This document shows positions 1-7,663 of a stretch of DNA of 9,804 bases, piece by piece. The notes below the pieces were generated by a model. It had not been told where the DNA came from. It made no database searches and was given only the letters and a program-made list of their open reading frames with translations. Position 1 is the stretch's first letter; every line of letters starts with the position of its first letter. The stretch is taken from assembly GCA_012735455.1 (NCBI GenBank), contig JAAYHG010000231.1:1-9804 (forward strand), in the 5' to 3' direction. The position numbers were made by a program, and so were the translations under genes. The stretch comes from Bacillota bacterium. GTDB lineage: Bacteria > Bacillota > DTU030 > DUMP01.

Positions 1-80
1 ATTCGGACCGAGGGACAATTAGAATTAAAGTAGGGCCTAGTGTAGCGACTGTGAGAGGGATGCTTTAAGGGGAGAAGACT

Positions 81-575
81 ATGAGAAGGGCCTTATTTAT
101 CATCTTTGTGATCTTGGTGGTTTTTTTTACTCCCTCTCCAACTGTTCATGCTAATTCTTCATGGCAGTGGCTGACGGTACGTCCATGTGACGTTCTACTT
201 CTCATTTTAGCGTTGATCGCACTGATGGAAGCGGGGGTTGTCACCAGGTTTGCCAGGGTGTTAGATGCAAGGAAGTCATTTGTTGTCGTACTGCTGGCGA
301 ATGCAGTTTCACATCTTTTTCCGTATGGGCTGCGGATGCTGGCTTGTTGGCATAAGTTTCGCTGTGTTTGTAAGGCTCTCGATGCACCCTATTATACGGT
401 GGGTACTTATTCCTTAATAATGACGGCTGTGGTGGAGCTTCCGGCCGTCTATTTTGTCCTCAGACGGCTGGTAGATGATACCAGACGGCTGGGCTGGATA
501 CTTGTCCTGGCCAACATCAGCAGCACCCTGGTTGCGGCCGGGGTGGAGCGGCTATTGTGTCACGGACACTGGTAA
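81..575 (+). CDS. Small multi-spanning membrane protein, unknown function
   Basis: I do not recognise a family. The 164-residue product begins with a signal-peptide-like stretch: Arg2-Arg3, a hydrophobic core at residues 5-17, and a possible cleavage site after Val-His-Ala at 22-24. About four hydrophobic spans follow, near 37-56, 66-88, 104-127 and 138-155. Several cysteines (36, 89, 95, 97, 160) and histidines near the cytoplasm-membrane borders are visible, but they form no known metal motif. The ATG is chosen because AAGGGGAG at 67-74 sits 6 nt upstream. The stop is TAA. It converges with the dehydratase gene, and the hairpin just after its stop probably ends both transcripts. That it is a real gene is supported by the ribosome binding site, the consistent membrane topology and the terminator. 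Its function is open. Confidence 0.75.
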   Translation: MRRALFIIFVILVVFFTPSPTVHANSSWQWLTVRPCDVLLLILALIALMEAGVVTRFARVLDARKSFVVVLLANAVSHLFPYGLRMLACWHKFRCVCKALDAPYYTVGTYSLIMTAVVELPAVYFVLRRLVDDTRRLGWILVLANISSTLVAAGVERLLCHGHW

Positions 576-605
576 AAAAGGCCGGGCACCATACGGTACC
601 CGGCC
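574..605 (-). terminator. Rho-independent terminator of the ilvD-type gene, probably bidirectional
   Basis: Inverted repeat with arms at 580-590 and 595-605 (11 bp, one C/A mismatch) and a 4-nt loop. Read on the minus strand it is followed by six T residues (574-579), so it is a strong terminator for the dehydratase gene ending at 613. On the plus strand the run after the stem (606-619) is T-rich but broken, so it may also stop the 81-575 transcript. Confidence 0.85.
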
Positions 606-612
606 CACTTTC

Positions 613-2283
613 TTAACTTTTCCAGAGGCAGGCACCCTCTTCTACTGAGTGCACGATACTGCTGTAGCGGCTCATAAAGCCGCGTTTTATTTTGCTCTCG
701 GGCGGCCTCCACGTTTGCAGTCGCTGGGCCAGTTCTTCATTACTCAATTCGATTTCCAAGCGGCGATTAGGGATGGCGATACGAATCATATCCCCGTCCT
801 GTACCACCGCTATAGGTCCACCCTGGGAGGCCTCTGGGGTAACATAGCCGATACAAGGGCCGCGCGTGGCACCGGAGTAGCGGCCGTCGGTGATCATAGC
901 CACTGAATCACCCAGCCCCATGCCCACCAAGATGGCAGCAGGGATGCTCATCTCCCGCATCCCGGGTCCGCCCTGGGGGCCTTCGTATTTGATGACAAGC
1001 ACGTCCCCGGGCTGTACCTGCCCACTTAACAGCAGGTCCTTGACCTCTTCTTCCGAATTGGCAACCCGGGCGGGCCCCCGGTGTACCAGCAGCTTCTCTG
1101 TCACACCGCTTTGTTTCACTACAGCGCCACCTGGAGCCAGGTTGCCGTGGAGTACGGCCAGCCCGCCCTCCGCAGCAAGAGGATCTCTCAAGGGGCGAAT
1201 AATGTCATGCCGCTTGACTTGGGCTGAGGCTACTTGTTCCTTTAGGGTCAGGCCGCTCACCGTGGGAAGATCGAGCTCCAAAAGCGGGGTGAGCTCTTTC
1301 ATCAGCGCCATAACCCCGCCGGCTGCGTCAAAGTCTTCTAGAGTAAAAGGTGACGCGGGCTTGAACTTGGCGAGGAGCGGGGTGGTACGGCTCAGGTCAT
1401 CAAAGCCTGTCAGGGGCATCTCCCAGCCTATCTGGCGGGCAATGGCCGGGAGGTGCAGGACGGTGTTAGAAGAACCTCCCATGGCCATAGTGACTCTAAT
1501 AGCATTGATCAAGCCCTGTTGGTTGATCATCTGGCGTGCGGTAACACCTGTCCACACCAGTTCTACTGCGCGGCGACCGGATTCCCGCGCCAGGCGCAGT
1601 CTCCTTGCTTCCACAGCTGGGATGGTACCCCCGCCTGGAAGGGAGAGGCCCAATGCTTCTACCAAACAGCTCATGGTGTTGGCTGTGCCCATCATGCCGC
1701 AGGCCCCGCAGCTGCGGTTGGTGTTGGCCTCAATGTCGTAGAACTCTTTTTCGTTGATCTCTCCGGCTGTAAAACGGCCCATGGCTTCTTTGATATCGGA
1801 CATCACCATCTTCTGGCCTTGGTAGTCTCGTGCCAGCATGGGACCTCCCTGGACAAAGATAGTTGGGATATCCAAGGTGGCGGCGGCCATGAGCATACCC
1901 GGTACAATCTTGTCGCAGGAGCAAAGCATCACCATACCATCGAACATGTGGGCCTGGACCATAAGCTCTATCGAGGCGGCGATAATATCCCGGCTGGGCA
2001 GGATGTAGTGCATGCCTGCCCCTTGGGAGACACCATCACAGGGGGCAATGACATTGAACTCAATAGGCATGCCCCCGGCGGCCCAAACTCCCTCTTTAAC
2101 GTAACGGGCCAGCTCTCTAAGGTGCATGTGGCCGGGGTTGGCCTCGCTCCAGGAATTGACAATGGCAATCTGCGGCTTTTTCAGGTCTTCGTCGGTAAAG
2201 CCAACGGAGCGGTAAATGGCACGTGGATAAGCCCCCGTAATGCCGTCCATGAGTACCCGGCTGCGCAGTTTAGATTCAGGCAC
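613..2283 (-). CDS. ilvD: Dihydroxy-acid dehydratase (IlvD/Edd family)
   Basis: Fe-S dehydratase of the IlvD/Edd family. IlvD converts 2,3-dihydroxy-isovalerate and 2,3-dihydroxy-3-methylvalerate to the 2-keto acids of valine and isoleucine synthesis in the cytoplasm. The 556-residue length is normal. Visible motifs: PCDG (Cys82), CSCDKIVPGM at 121-130 with Cys123 and the candidate metal-ligand Lys125, and NRSCGACGMMGT with Cys192 and Cys195 as cluster-region cysteines. A C-terminal GRYSGATRG carries the candidate catalytic Ser. Where [2Fe-2S] enzymes have an extra Cys (PCN-type motif near residue 50), this one has PGH (Gly51). The start is GTG, fixed by AGGAGGT at 2294-2300. The gene stands alone, without ilvBNC or leu neighbours. 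NSWSEANPGHMHL and the C-terminal tail lean toward sugar-acid dehydratases, so a paralogue with another substrate is possible. Confidence 0.87.
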   Translation of the reverse strand: MPESKLRSRVLMDGITGAYPRAIYRSVGFTDEDLKKPQIAIVNSWSEANPGHMHLRELARYVKEGVWAAGGMPIEFNVIAPCDGVSQGAGMHYILPSRDIIAASIELMVQAHMFDGMVMLCSCDKIVPGMLMAAATLDIPTIFVQGGPMLARDYQGQKMVMSDIKEAMGRFTAGEINEKEFYDIEANTNRSCGACGMMGTANTMSCLVEALGLSLPGGGTIPAVEARRLRLARESGRRAVELVWTGVTARQMINQQGLINAIRVTMAMGGSSNTVLHLPAIARQIGWEMPLTGFDDLSRTTPLLAKFKPASPFTLEDFDAAGGVMALMKELTPLLELDLPTVSGLTLKEQVASAQVKRHDIIRPLRDPLAAEGGLAVLHGNLAPGGAVVKQSGVTEKLLVHRGPARVANSEEEVKDLLLSGQVQPGDVLVIKYEGPQGGPGMREMSIPAAILVGMGLGDSVAMITDGRYSGATRGPCIGYVTPEASQGGPIAVVQDGDMIRIAIPNRRLEIELSNEELAQRLQTWRPPESKIKRGFMSRYSSIVHSVEEGACLWKS

Positions 2284-2293
2284 GGCTATCCAT

Positions 2294-2300
2294 ACCTCCT
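2294..2300 (-). promoter_or_regulatory. Ribosome binding site deciding the GTG start of the ilvD-type gene
   Basis: On the minus strand AGGAGGT lies 10 nt before the GTG at 2283. An ATG just after the site is in another frame and soon hits a stop, so GTG is the only sensible start. Confidence 0.8.
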
Positions 2301-2456
2301 ATGAGTCATGGTACTTCCAACCCTACCTAGACCCAATTCGCTAACCTGACCTTAACCTCCTTGTGTACCCGGGGGGAACTTTTTGGTGAAGTTGTTCGTC
2401 TAATAGATTATGACAGTGGCAGGGGCACTGCTCACTAGGTCGAAACTCAGGAGAAG

Positions 2457-2462
2457 AAGGAG
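2457..2462 (+). promoter_or_regulatory. Ribosome binding site deciding the TTG start of the lipoprotein gene
   Basis: AAGGAG lies 8 nt before TTG at 2471. That start gives a complete lipoprotein signal peptide with positively charged residues at its N-terminus (Arg2, Lys3, Arg4). Confidence 0.75.
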
Positions 2463-2470
2463 TAGTTAAG

Positions 2471-3151
2471 TTGCGCAAGAGACAAGTCTTGGTTTCCATA
2501 TTAATTCTTGGTCTACTGACACTAATGCTGACTGCTGGCTGTACCACTACTACCCCGGCGCCTTCTGAGGAGCCCCAGGTAGGGTCAGGACCGCAGGAAG
2601 GGCCTTTTCCGGGCGCGGACGTTGGCTCTCTGGATGTAAAGCTGCCAGAGACAAAGAAAGACACTATTCAGTTGGAAGGAACAGACGAGGAATTTGATCT
2701 TATCCTTTTTCAGGTCGATAACATGGGTTTTTTCACTTACGTTCCTGCCGACATGATTGCTGATACAGTCAGCTCTGCGGAAGGTGACGCGGCAGTATTT
2801 ATGACCAATTTTCTCGGAAATAAGAGAGAGGACGTTTACCTTTCCTACCTGCTGTTGCCTGAGGGCGTGACTCAGGAGGAAGCTGTCGCCAAAACGAAAG
2901 AGGCGCTAACCAAGGTAGGCGCGGACGTTAAAGAGCACTATGAGTACTCCAGTGTCTACCCTTGGGCTAAAGATCAGCTGCGTTTTGTTAAAGAAGATGG
3001 TGATACTACTTACATCGGCTATGTGGGGTTCGGCAGCCGCGGTGACCGGGTACTGCAGGTCACGACCCACATGCCGCAGGAGTTCTCCGAAGGCGTTTTT
3101 CCCCGTGTGAACAAGATCATGGTAGAAACCAGGTGGTTCACCGCCCAGTGA
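2471..3151 (+). CDS. Predicted lipoprotein, unknown function
   Basis: A 226-residue exported lipoprotein. Residues 2-4 are Arg-Lys-Arg, then a hydrophobic core, then a lipobox LTAGC ending at Cys24, the expected lipidation site for Lgt/Lsp processing. A Thr/Pro/Glu/Gly-rich linker (about 25-60) leads to a globular domain of about 165 residues with alternating beta-like segments and one helix (about 137-155). The size and pattern recall PsbP/DcrB-like or DUF-type lipoprotein domains of Bacillota, but I see no motif that proves this. The start is TTG with AAGGAG upstream; the stop is TGA. It is transcribed divergently from the dehydratase gene across a 187-bp gap and has its own terminator, so it is probably a single-gene unit. 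Membrane location is well supported; function is not. Confidence 0.82.
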   Translation: MRKRQVLVSILILGLLTLMLTAGCTTTTPAPSEEPQVGSGPQEGPFPGADVGSLDVKLPETKKDTIQLEGTDEEFDLILFQVDNMGFFTYVPADMIADTVSSAEGDAAVFMTNFLGNKREDVYLSYLLLPEGVTQEEAVAKTKEALTKVGADVKEHYEYSSVYPWAKDQLRFVKEDGDTTYIGYVGFGSRGDRVLQVTTHMPQEFSEGVFPRVNKIMVETRWFTAQ

Positions 3152-3157
3152 CAAGTT

Positions 3158-3192
3158 ACCCCGGCTGAGTAACAGCCGGGGTTAACTGTTTT
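3158..3192 (+). terminator. Rho-independent terminator of the lipoprotein gene
   Basis: GC-rich inverted repeat with arms at 3158-3166 and 3174-3182 (9 bp, perfect) and a 7-nt loop, starting 6 nt after the TGA stop. A T-rich but interrupted run to 3192 follows. The same hairpin lies downstream of the adaptor gene converging from the right (stop at 3220), but on that strand no T-run follows it. Confidence 0.75.
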
Positions 3193-3219
3193 GGTAACTA
3201 GACGCAAAGCCTTGTGATC

Positions 3220-4434
3220 CTACCTTATCCTTGTTCCCTCGGCCAGTTCCTTGGGCGGGTTGTTGATTACCAGATCGCCCACTGCGAGGCCAGAGCGAAT
3301 CTCTACTAGGTCCTCGCCTTCCAGACCGGTTTCAACTGGAGCCAGCGCAGCTTTGCCGTTCAGTATCTTAAAGACATGGTCCTTCCCCTGCAATTGAAAC
3401 ACTGCTTCTTTCGGCACGGCAGGGGCCTTGGTTTCCGCTGTGACGATCTCAACATCCACCGGATAGCCGGGACGGATACTATCCGGTGTCTCTTCTAGAT
3501 TAATCTCAACTGGAACGCGTCGTTGGGTGACCCCCAGTTCGGAGAGCTTTTCCACGGCCCGTGGATGAATCTTGGCCAAGGACCCGACCAATTCGCGCTC
3601 TTTGAGGACCGTGCCGGAGATGATCACCCGCTGTCCCACCTTCAGCTCCGGTGCGTCCTGGGCCAGGACCTCCGCCTCAATCATGAGTTCAGCAGAGTGA
3701 AGGAGAAAAAGAGGGGTGCCGGCGCCTACCACAGCACCTTCCTTAACGTACACCTCGGCCACCCTACCTGCTACTCCTGCGCTCACCTGGTGATAAGAAA
3801 GCTGTTCCTCCAGTAAACTGAGCCGGGCACTAAGAGCGTCTATCTGGCTCCGCTGTTGGGCGAGCAGGTTTTGGGCCGATTTTACCTCTGCCAAGCCGGC
3901 CTGAGCCTGCTGCAGCTGGGCCTGGGCGGCAGCAAGTTGGGACTGGGCTCGGCGATATTCCAGCTCGGGAACAGCTCCGGAGCGAAATAGTTCCGCCAGG
4001 GCAGCTTCTTCGCGCTCAGCTTGAGCGAGTGTTTCCTGGGCAGCGGCAGCAGCGGTTTCAGCCTGGCTACGCTGGAGCGGTAGATTGGTTTCCGAGGCAG
4101 CCAGCTGGGCCTTAAGGCTGGAAAGCTCGGCCTCCAGGGTGCGTTTTTCCACTTCTAGCGCCGAACTGTCGGCGCGGGCTAGGACCTGGCCTTTTTCCAC
4201 TGTGTCCCCTGCTTCCACCAGTATCTCACTCAACACCAGGGGGTAACGAGCAACGATCTCTCTTTCCTCCCCTGCGTCAAAATACCCGGAGGCCAGTACT
4301 GTGCGCGTAATTTCCTGTTCCGCTACAGCAACCGTTTCTACCTCCAGACCTTGGCTGCGGCTGAGAAACGCTGCTGCTATAGCCACTATTGCCAGGATAG
4401 CAGCTGCAAGGACCTTTTTTTCCCTTTTCATCAT
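3220..4434 (-). CDS. HlyD/MacA-type membrane-fusion (periplasmic adaptor) protein of ABC exporter
   Basis: Adaptor subunit of an ABC export complex, anchored in the membrane and acting outside it. Of 404 residues, about 8-24 form an N-terminal membrane anchor. Residues 61-92 and 216-246 form the two halves of a biotinyl-lipoyl-like domain (VEAGDTVEKGQVL, then VKEGAVVGAGTPL). Between them, about 93-215, lies a long Ala/Gln/Glu/Leu-rich coiled-coil hairpin. A beta-barrel region (250-330) and a membrane-proximal domain (335-404) follow. The coding sequence opens with two ATG codons; AAAGGGGG at 4439-4446 is 4 nt from the first and 7 nt from the second, so the start may be 4431. The gene begins 10 nt after the permease stop and its ribosome binding site overlaps that stop, so the two are co-transcribed. 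Stop is TAG. The substrate is not evident. Confidence 0.9.
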   Translation of the reverse strand: MMKREKKVLAAAILAIVAIAAAFLSRSQGLEVETVAVAEQEITRTVLASGYFDAGEEREIVARYPLVLSEILVEAGDTVEKGQVLARADSSALEVEKRTLEAELSSLKAQLAASETNLPLQRSQAETAAAAAQETLAQAEREEAALAELFRSGAVPELEYRRAQSQLAAAQAQLQQAQAGLAEVKSAQNLLAQQRSQIDALSARLSLLEEQLSYHQVSAGVAGRVAEVYVKEGAVVGAGTPLFLLHSAELMIEAEVLAQDAPELKVGQRVIISGTVLKERELVGSLAKIHPRAVEKLSELGVTQRRVPVEINLEETPDSIRPGYPVDVEIVTAETKAPAVPKEAVFQLQGKDHVFKILNGKAALAPVETGLEGEDLVEIRSGLAVGDLVINNPPKELAEGTRIR

Positions 4435-4444
4435 TCATCCCCCT

Positions 4445-5236
4445 TTAGGTGAGTCGGACGGACAAAGCCTCCAGGAAATTGACCCTGCGCACCCTGAACC
4501 ATACGGCCGCCATGGCCACCGCCCAGAAAAGCAAGACTAGGATTGCAGTATAAAGATAGGAACTGAGCGGTATCAGAACCGGCAGGTAAAAGAGTTCGCT
4601 GGAAGCTAGAGTGTCGGCTATGGCGGCCGCCATAGCCCGTCCCAACGGGATACCAGCCCAGAGCCCCGGGAAGAGTGCAATCAGATTTTCGCGCACAACT
4701 AGAGTGAATACCTCCTGCTGCGAGAAGCCAAGGACTCGGAGCGATGAGAACTCGCGCATGCGTTCTGAAATGCTGACCGATGTGGTGTTAAAGAGGATGG
4801 CAAAGCCCAGGAGGCCACCCAAGAGCACCATTACAGATATTGAAGCGATCATCATGCCCAAGAACTCGGAATACATTTCAATCAGGTCTGTATTGGAGTA
4901 AACGGATGCTACGTTGCCAAAGCCCTGAAAAATCCCCTTTATATTGTCAGAGGAATTGAGTATTACTCCGGTGTAAGTACCAGCTTCACCGGTCAAGCGT
5001 TCCATCTGCTCCAGAGACATGTACATCCCCGACCCTACGTACATGGTTATTACTCCCCGCAGTACCACCGAGTGTTCTTTTCCCTTAGTAGCGTAAGAAG
5101 AGAGCTCCACTGTATCGCCTGGTTGTACTCCCAGGGACTGGGCTATTTGCTGAGACAGGATGATACCGGAAGCGGGCAGGGGCACGGGGTAGCCGTCGGG
5201 ATCCTCAAAGTAATACAGTTCAGTATCCCGAGGCAA
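4445..5236 (-). pseudogene. ABC permease, C-terminal part after an in-frame TAG (FtsX/MacB type)
   Basis: Second part of the permease split by TAG at 5273-5275. It runs in the same frame as the first part and supplies codons 524-786 of the read-through protein; codons 512-523 at 5237-5272 also read as family-like sequence. It holds the rest of the second extracellular domain (LPASG-IILS, then a GD pair in LGVQPGD) and three spans near read-through residues 650-673, 701-725 and 745-769. The conserved FtsX loop SERMREFSSLRVLG lies between spans 6 and 7. The nominal start is a TTG at 5236, but the only ribosome-binding-like sequence (AAAGGAG, 5255-5261) is 18 nt away, too far. Independent translation is therefore unlikely. 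If TAG is read as stop, this half is not made. Confidence 0.8.
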
Positions 5237-5272
5237 TGCCCGGGCAACAATGTTCTCCTTTCGCCAGCCATT

Positions 5273-5275
5273 CTA
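5273..5275 (-). other. In-frame amber codon interrupting the permease
   Basis: On the minus strand the codons read CAG ATC TAG AAT GGC TGG. The frame is unchanged on both sides: 510 codons from the ATG at 6805 to the TAG, then 275 sense codons to the TAA at 4445. A single base change from several sense codons (for example TCG, AAG, CAG, GAG, TGG or TAT) would produce it. The alternatives are a nonsense mutation, a sequencing or assembly error, or recoding. Confidence 0.9.
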
Positions 5276-6805
5276 GATCTGGAAAGGGTACTCTGTGAAG
5301 GGCTCTACCGTGCTGATCCTGGCCAAGGATCGAATCTCCGGCAGGACGGCGGGGCTCACTGGCCGCTCAAACGAGATTGCGTAGTCATAGCGTTCCATCT
5401 TGTCGAACTGTCCTACGAAAATCAAGTCAAAGAAGCTGAAGAAGTACAAAGAGAGGAGAATAACCCCGTAAGTGAGGGCGACGCCGGCAAAGGCCAGGGC
5501 GAAGCGGCGTTTGCCGCGGAAAAGGCTTCTTAGCACCAGCTTCCAGCTAAAACTCAGCCGCTGCCACAGGCCGGGGAGCCACGTCTCCATGAGATTTTTT
5601 CTACCCGCTGTTGGCGCAGGCGGACGCATGGCTTCCGCCGGGACAATGGCCAGCACCCCCCGGGCTGCGGCGAAACCGGTTCCGCCGCAAACCAGGAGTG
5701 TCAGGAATAGTCCCAGGAACAAGAAGCGGTAGTAAACACGGGTTTCAAACAGGGGAAGGTTGAAGTACATAAGGTACAGGCGTGACATGGAGCCTGCCAG
5801 CATGAACCCCGCAGCTATACCGGCTACGCTTCCGATCAGCCCGATGAGTAGTGCCAGCTTAACATAGTGGGATAGAATTTCGCCATTACCATAGCCCATG
5901 GCCTTAAGGATACCGATGGTTGTACGATCTCCCTCCACCATGCGGGCGATGATCATAAAGATCACCAGGGCGGCGATGCCCAGAAACATGACAGGGACAG
6001 CGGTAGACACGTTATCCAATTGTTCCAATTCCTGAGAAATAAACGCGTGGCTTACCTGGTCATCGCGGGTAATGATGGATTTTAGCCCGCGGCCCTTAAA
6101 TTCTTTTTCGATTTCGTCCCGGGTATCTTCCGGCGAGGCGCCTGGCTCTAGAAGAATAGTGGCGCTGTTGGCCTGTCCGGACAGGTTTAAGAGTTCCTGC
6201 AACAGCGGCATATTGACAAAACCAATGCCAAAATTGAGATCGTCCGGCAGCATGCTTTTCAGGTCCTTAATGGCATAAATAAACTCCGGGCTGTCAACTA
6301 CGGCTGTGATCGTAAGCGGGAAGGTCTCGCCGCGAATGATAAGGTCAATGCTGTCTCCCACTTGCAGGCCATTGGCTGCGACAAACTTCGATAGCAGGGC
6401 AATCCCGCGTTCACCGGGATTGTCAGGTAGGCGGCCGTCCTGAAGGTGGAGTTGATTCATTGTCTGGTCTGCCACAATGCTGACCAGACGCAGGGTAGGG
6501 TTGACATCCCGCCCTACGTCAGCGCGGACATCTGTTACGATGCGGGGTTGAACGTCCCTTACCTCGGGAAAGTCAGCCAGCTCTTGTATGCTACTTACCG
6601 GAACATTATCAAACTCCGCGAACAGGTCAGCGAAGTTGCATGAAGAATAATACTCATTCAGGGACGAAGCTAAGTTTAGGCTGGAGTTGGTGAGGGAGGT
6701 AAGAATTAAGAGCCCGATAAATATAACCGTTGTCACAGCCCCAAACTGCAGCTTATTTGTACTGAGTGTGCGAAGGAGACGTTTGTCTAGTACTCTTATC
6801 CGCAT
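5273..6805 (-). pseudogene. ABC permease, N-terminal part up to an in-frame TAG (FtsX/MacB type)
   Basis: Integral membrane subunit of the exporter. The open frame extends to 6907, but the ATG at 6805 is the better start: it lies 1 nt after the ATPase stop and gives a short basic N-terminus before span 1 (20-39). The upstream 34 codons overlap the ATPase and look unlike a permease. Residues 40-265 form a MacB-like extracellular domain with a GD pair (VGDSIDL). Spans 2-4 lie near 269-289, 314-338 and 359-384, with the FtsX-type loop EGDRTTIGILKAMGYG after span 2. Span 5 is near 434-457, and the second extracellular domain starts at about 460. The chain then stops at TAG, codon 511. The usual two-FtsX-domain permease is about 780-800 residues; read-through gives 786. 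As encoded, it lacks spans 6-8 and is probably non-functional. Confidence 0.85.
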
Positions 6806-6806
6806 C

Positions 6807-7514
6807 TTACCAGACAATCCTTTCCGCAGGAACTGGCTCAGGATTCTCGCGTACCTCGACAATCTGACCGCTGCGCATACGCAGTACCCGGTCACCCATA
6901 GCGGCAATGGCCAGGTTGTGTGTAATTATGGCTACAGTGGTTCCGTAGTCAGCATTGACCTCCCTAAGGAGGGATAGGATCTGGATTCCAGTCTCATAGT
7001 CCAGTGCGCCGGTAGGTTCGTCACAAAGGAGCAACCCTGGTTTCTTCGCCACCGCCCGGGCAATGGCCACGCGCTGCTGCACGCCGCCGGACATTTGTGC
7101 CGGGAAGTGGTTCGTGCGCGCACTCAGGCCTACACGTTCCAAGACCTCATCCGTAGGCATGGGGTCTGCTACCAGCTCAGCTGCCAATTCTACGTTCTCG
7201 CGCGCCGTGAGAGAGGACATGAGGTTGTAGTGTTGAAACACAAACCCTACTTCGCGCCGCCGGTAGGCAGTCAGCTTAGCCTCATCATAGCGGGTAAGGT
7301 CCGTTCCCCGGTACAAGACTCTGCCGGCAGTGGGCAGGTCCATACCCCCAAGGATGTTGAGAAGGGTGCTCTTGCCCGACCCACTTGGGCCCACGATTAC
7401 CAAGAATTCACCCTCCTTAAGCTCCAGAGACACACCCCGCAAGGCGTGAACGGCTACGCCTCCTGTCTGGTAGACCTTACTAATGTCCTCGGCCTGCAAA
7501 AGAGTCTTTGCCAT
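6807..7514 (-). CDS. ABC exporter ATP-binding protein (MacB/LolD-type)
   Basis: Cytoplasmic ATPase that powers the neighbouring permease and adaptor. The 235 residues carry Walker [10 protein letters not shown] (42-50), the Q-loop Gln94 in FVFQHYNL, the signature region [14 protein letters not shown] (141-154), Walker B LLLCDEP with Glu166, the D-loop GALD, and the switch His199 in ITHN. Length and motifs match the LolD/MacB/FtsE-like group that pairs with FtsX-type permeases. The ATG has GGAGGT at 7521-7526, 6 nt upstream. Its TAA ends 1 nt before the permease ATG, so the genes are translationally coupled. Oddity: residue 145 is Val, where the signature normally has Gln or Glu; a single T-to-A change would give Glu. 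This may weaken ATP hydrolysis, which fits with the interrupted permease. Confidence 0.93.
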   Translation of the reverse strand: MAKTLLQAEDISKVYQTGGVAVHALRGVSLELKEGEFLVIVGPSGSGKSTLLNILGGMDLPTAGRVLYRGTDLTRYDEAKLTAYRRREVGFVFQHYNLMSSLTARENVELAAELVADPMPTDEVLERVGLSARTNHFPAQMSGGVQQRVAIARAVAKKPGLLLCDEPTGALDYETGIQILSLLREVNADYGTTVAIITHNLAIAAMGDRVLRMRSGQIVEVRENPEPVPAERIVW

Positions 7515-7565
7515 CTCATTACCTCCATCGCCGCTGAGGGCATGTCATCTTCTTGCATACATTTG

Positions 7566-7591
7566 TCTATACTATTCTCTATACTATCATA
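7566..7591 (-). promoter_or_regulatory. Candidate promoter -10 and tandem-repeat operator of the ABC operon
   Basis: Minus strand: TATGAT at 7586-7591 matches the -10 consensus at five of six bases, but no good -35 lies 17 nt upstream. Right after it the 10-mer ATAGTATAGA occurs twice (7578-7587 and 7566-7575) with a 12-bp period. Direct repeats over the likely start of transcription suit a repressor or activator site. The repeats are certain; their role is inferred. Confidence 0.4.
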
Positions 7592-7614
7592 GGAAGTCAC
7601 TAGCCAGAAGTATG

Positions 7615-7650
7615 AAAAAACAAAATAGCCCCTCCTGAGAGAGGAGAGGC
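7615..7650 (-). terminator. Rho-independent terminator of the HD-domain gene
   Basis: Inverted repeat with arms 7628-7636 and 7642-7650 (9 bp, one mismatch) and a 5-nt loop. On the minus strand it is followed by TATTTTGTTTTTT (7615-7627). It starts 13 nt after the TAG stop of the HD-domain gene and separates it from the ABC operon. Confidence 0.85.
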
Positions 7651-7663
7651 TTCAGTGGTGGGA

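Noticed and set aside
461..492. Direct repeat CAGACGGCTGG with 21-bp spacing
   Set aside because: It lies within coding sequence and encodes a repeated Arg-Arg-Leu; the spacing is a whole number of codons, so it is best explained by the protein sequence.
1453..2304. Long plus-strand open frame (283 codons) across the ilvD-type gene
   Set aside because: It is antisense to a gene with full family motifs, encodes a His/Gly-rich sequence with no domain, and has no fitting ribosome binding site. The plus-strand frame at 890-1741 is rejected for the same reasons.
2284..2470. Possible T-box or other riboswitch, and promoters, in the divergent gap between the dehydratase and lipoprotein genes
   Set aside because: I found no T-box-like conserved sequence, and only weak -35/-10 matches (for example TTGGTG at 2383 with GATTAT at 2406). 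The AAGGAGG-like sequence on the minus strand near 2355-2361 is followed by no start codon at usable distance.
5255..5271. Independent start for the second permease piece (ATG at 5271, or the AAAGGAG at 5255-5261)
   Set aside because: The ATG at 5271 is in another frame. The codons 3-8 nt after AAAGGAG in the correct frame are ATT and GTT, not usual starts, and the TTG at 5236 is 18 nt away.
6806..6907. 34-codon N-terminal extension of the permease frame
   Set aside because: It overlaps the end of the ATPase gene, looks unlike a permease N-terminus, and the ATG at 6805 fits the operon junction better.
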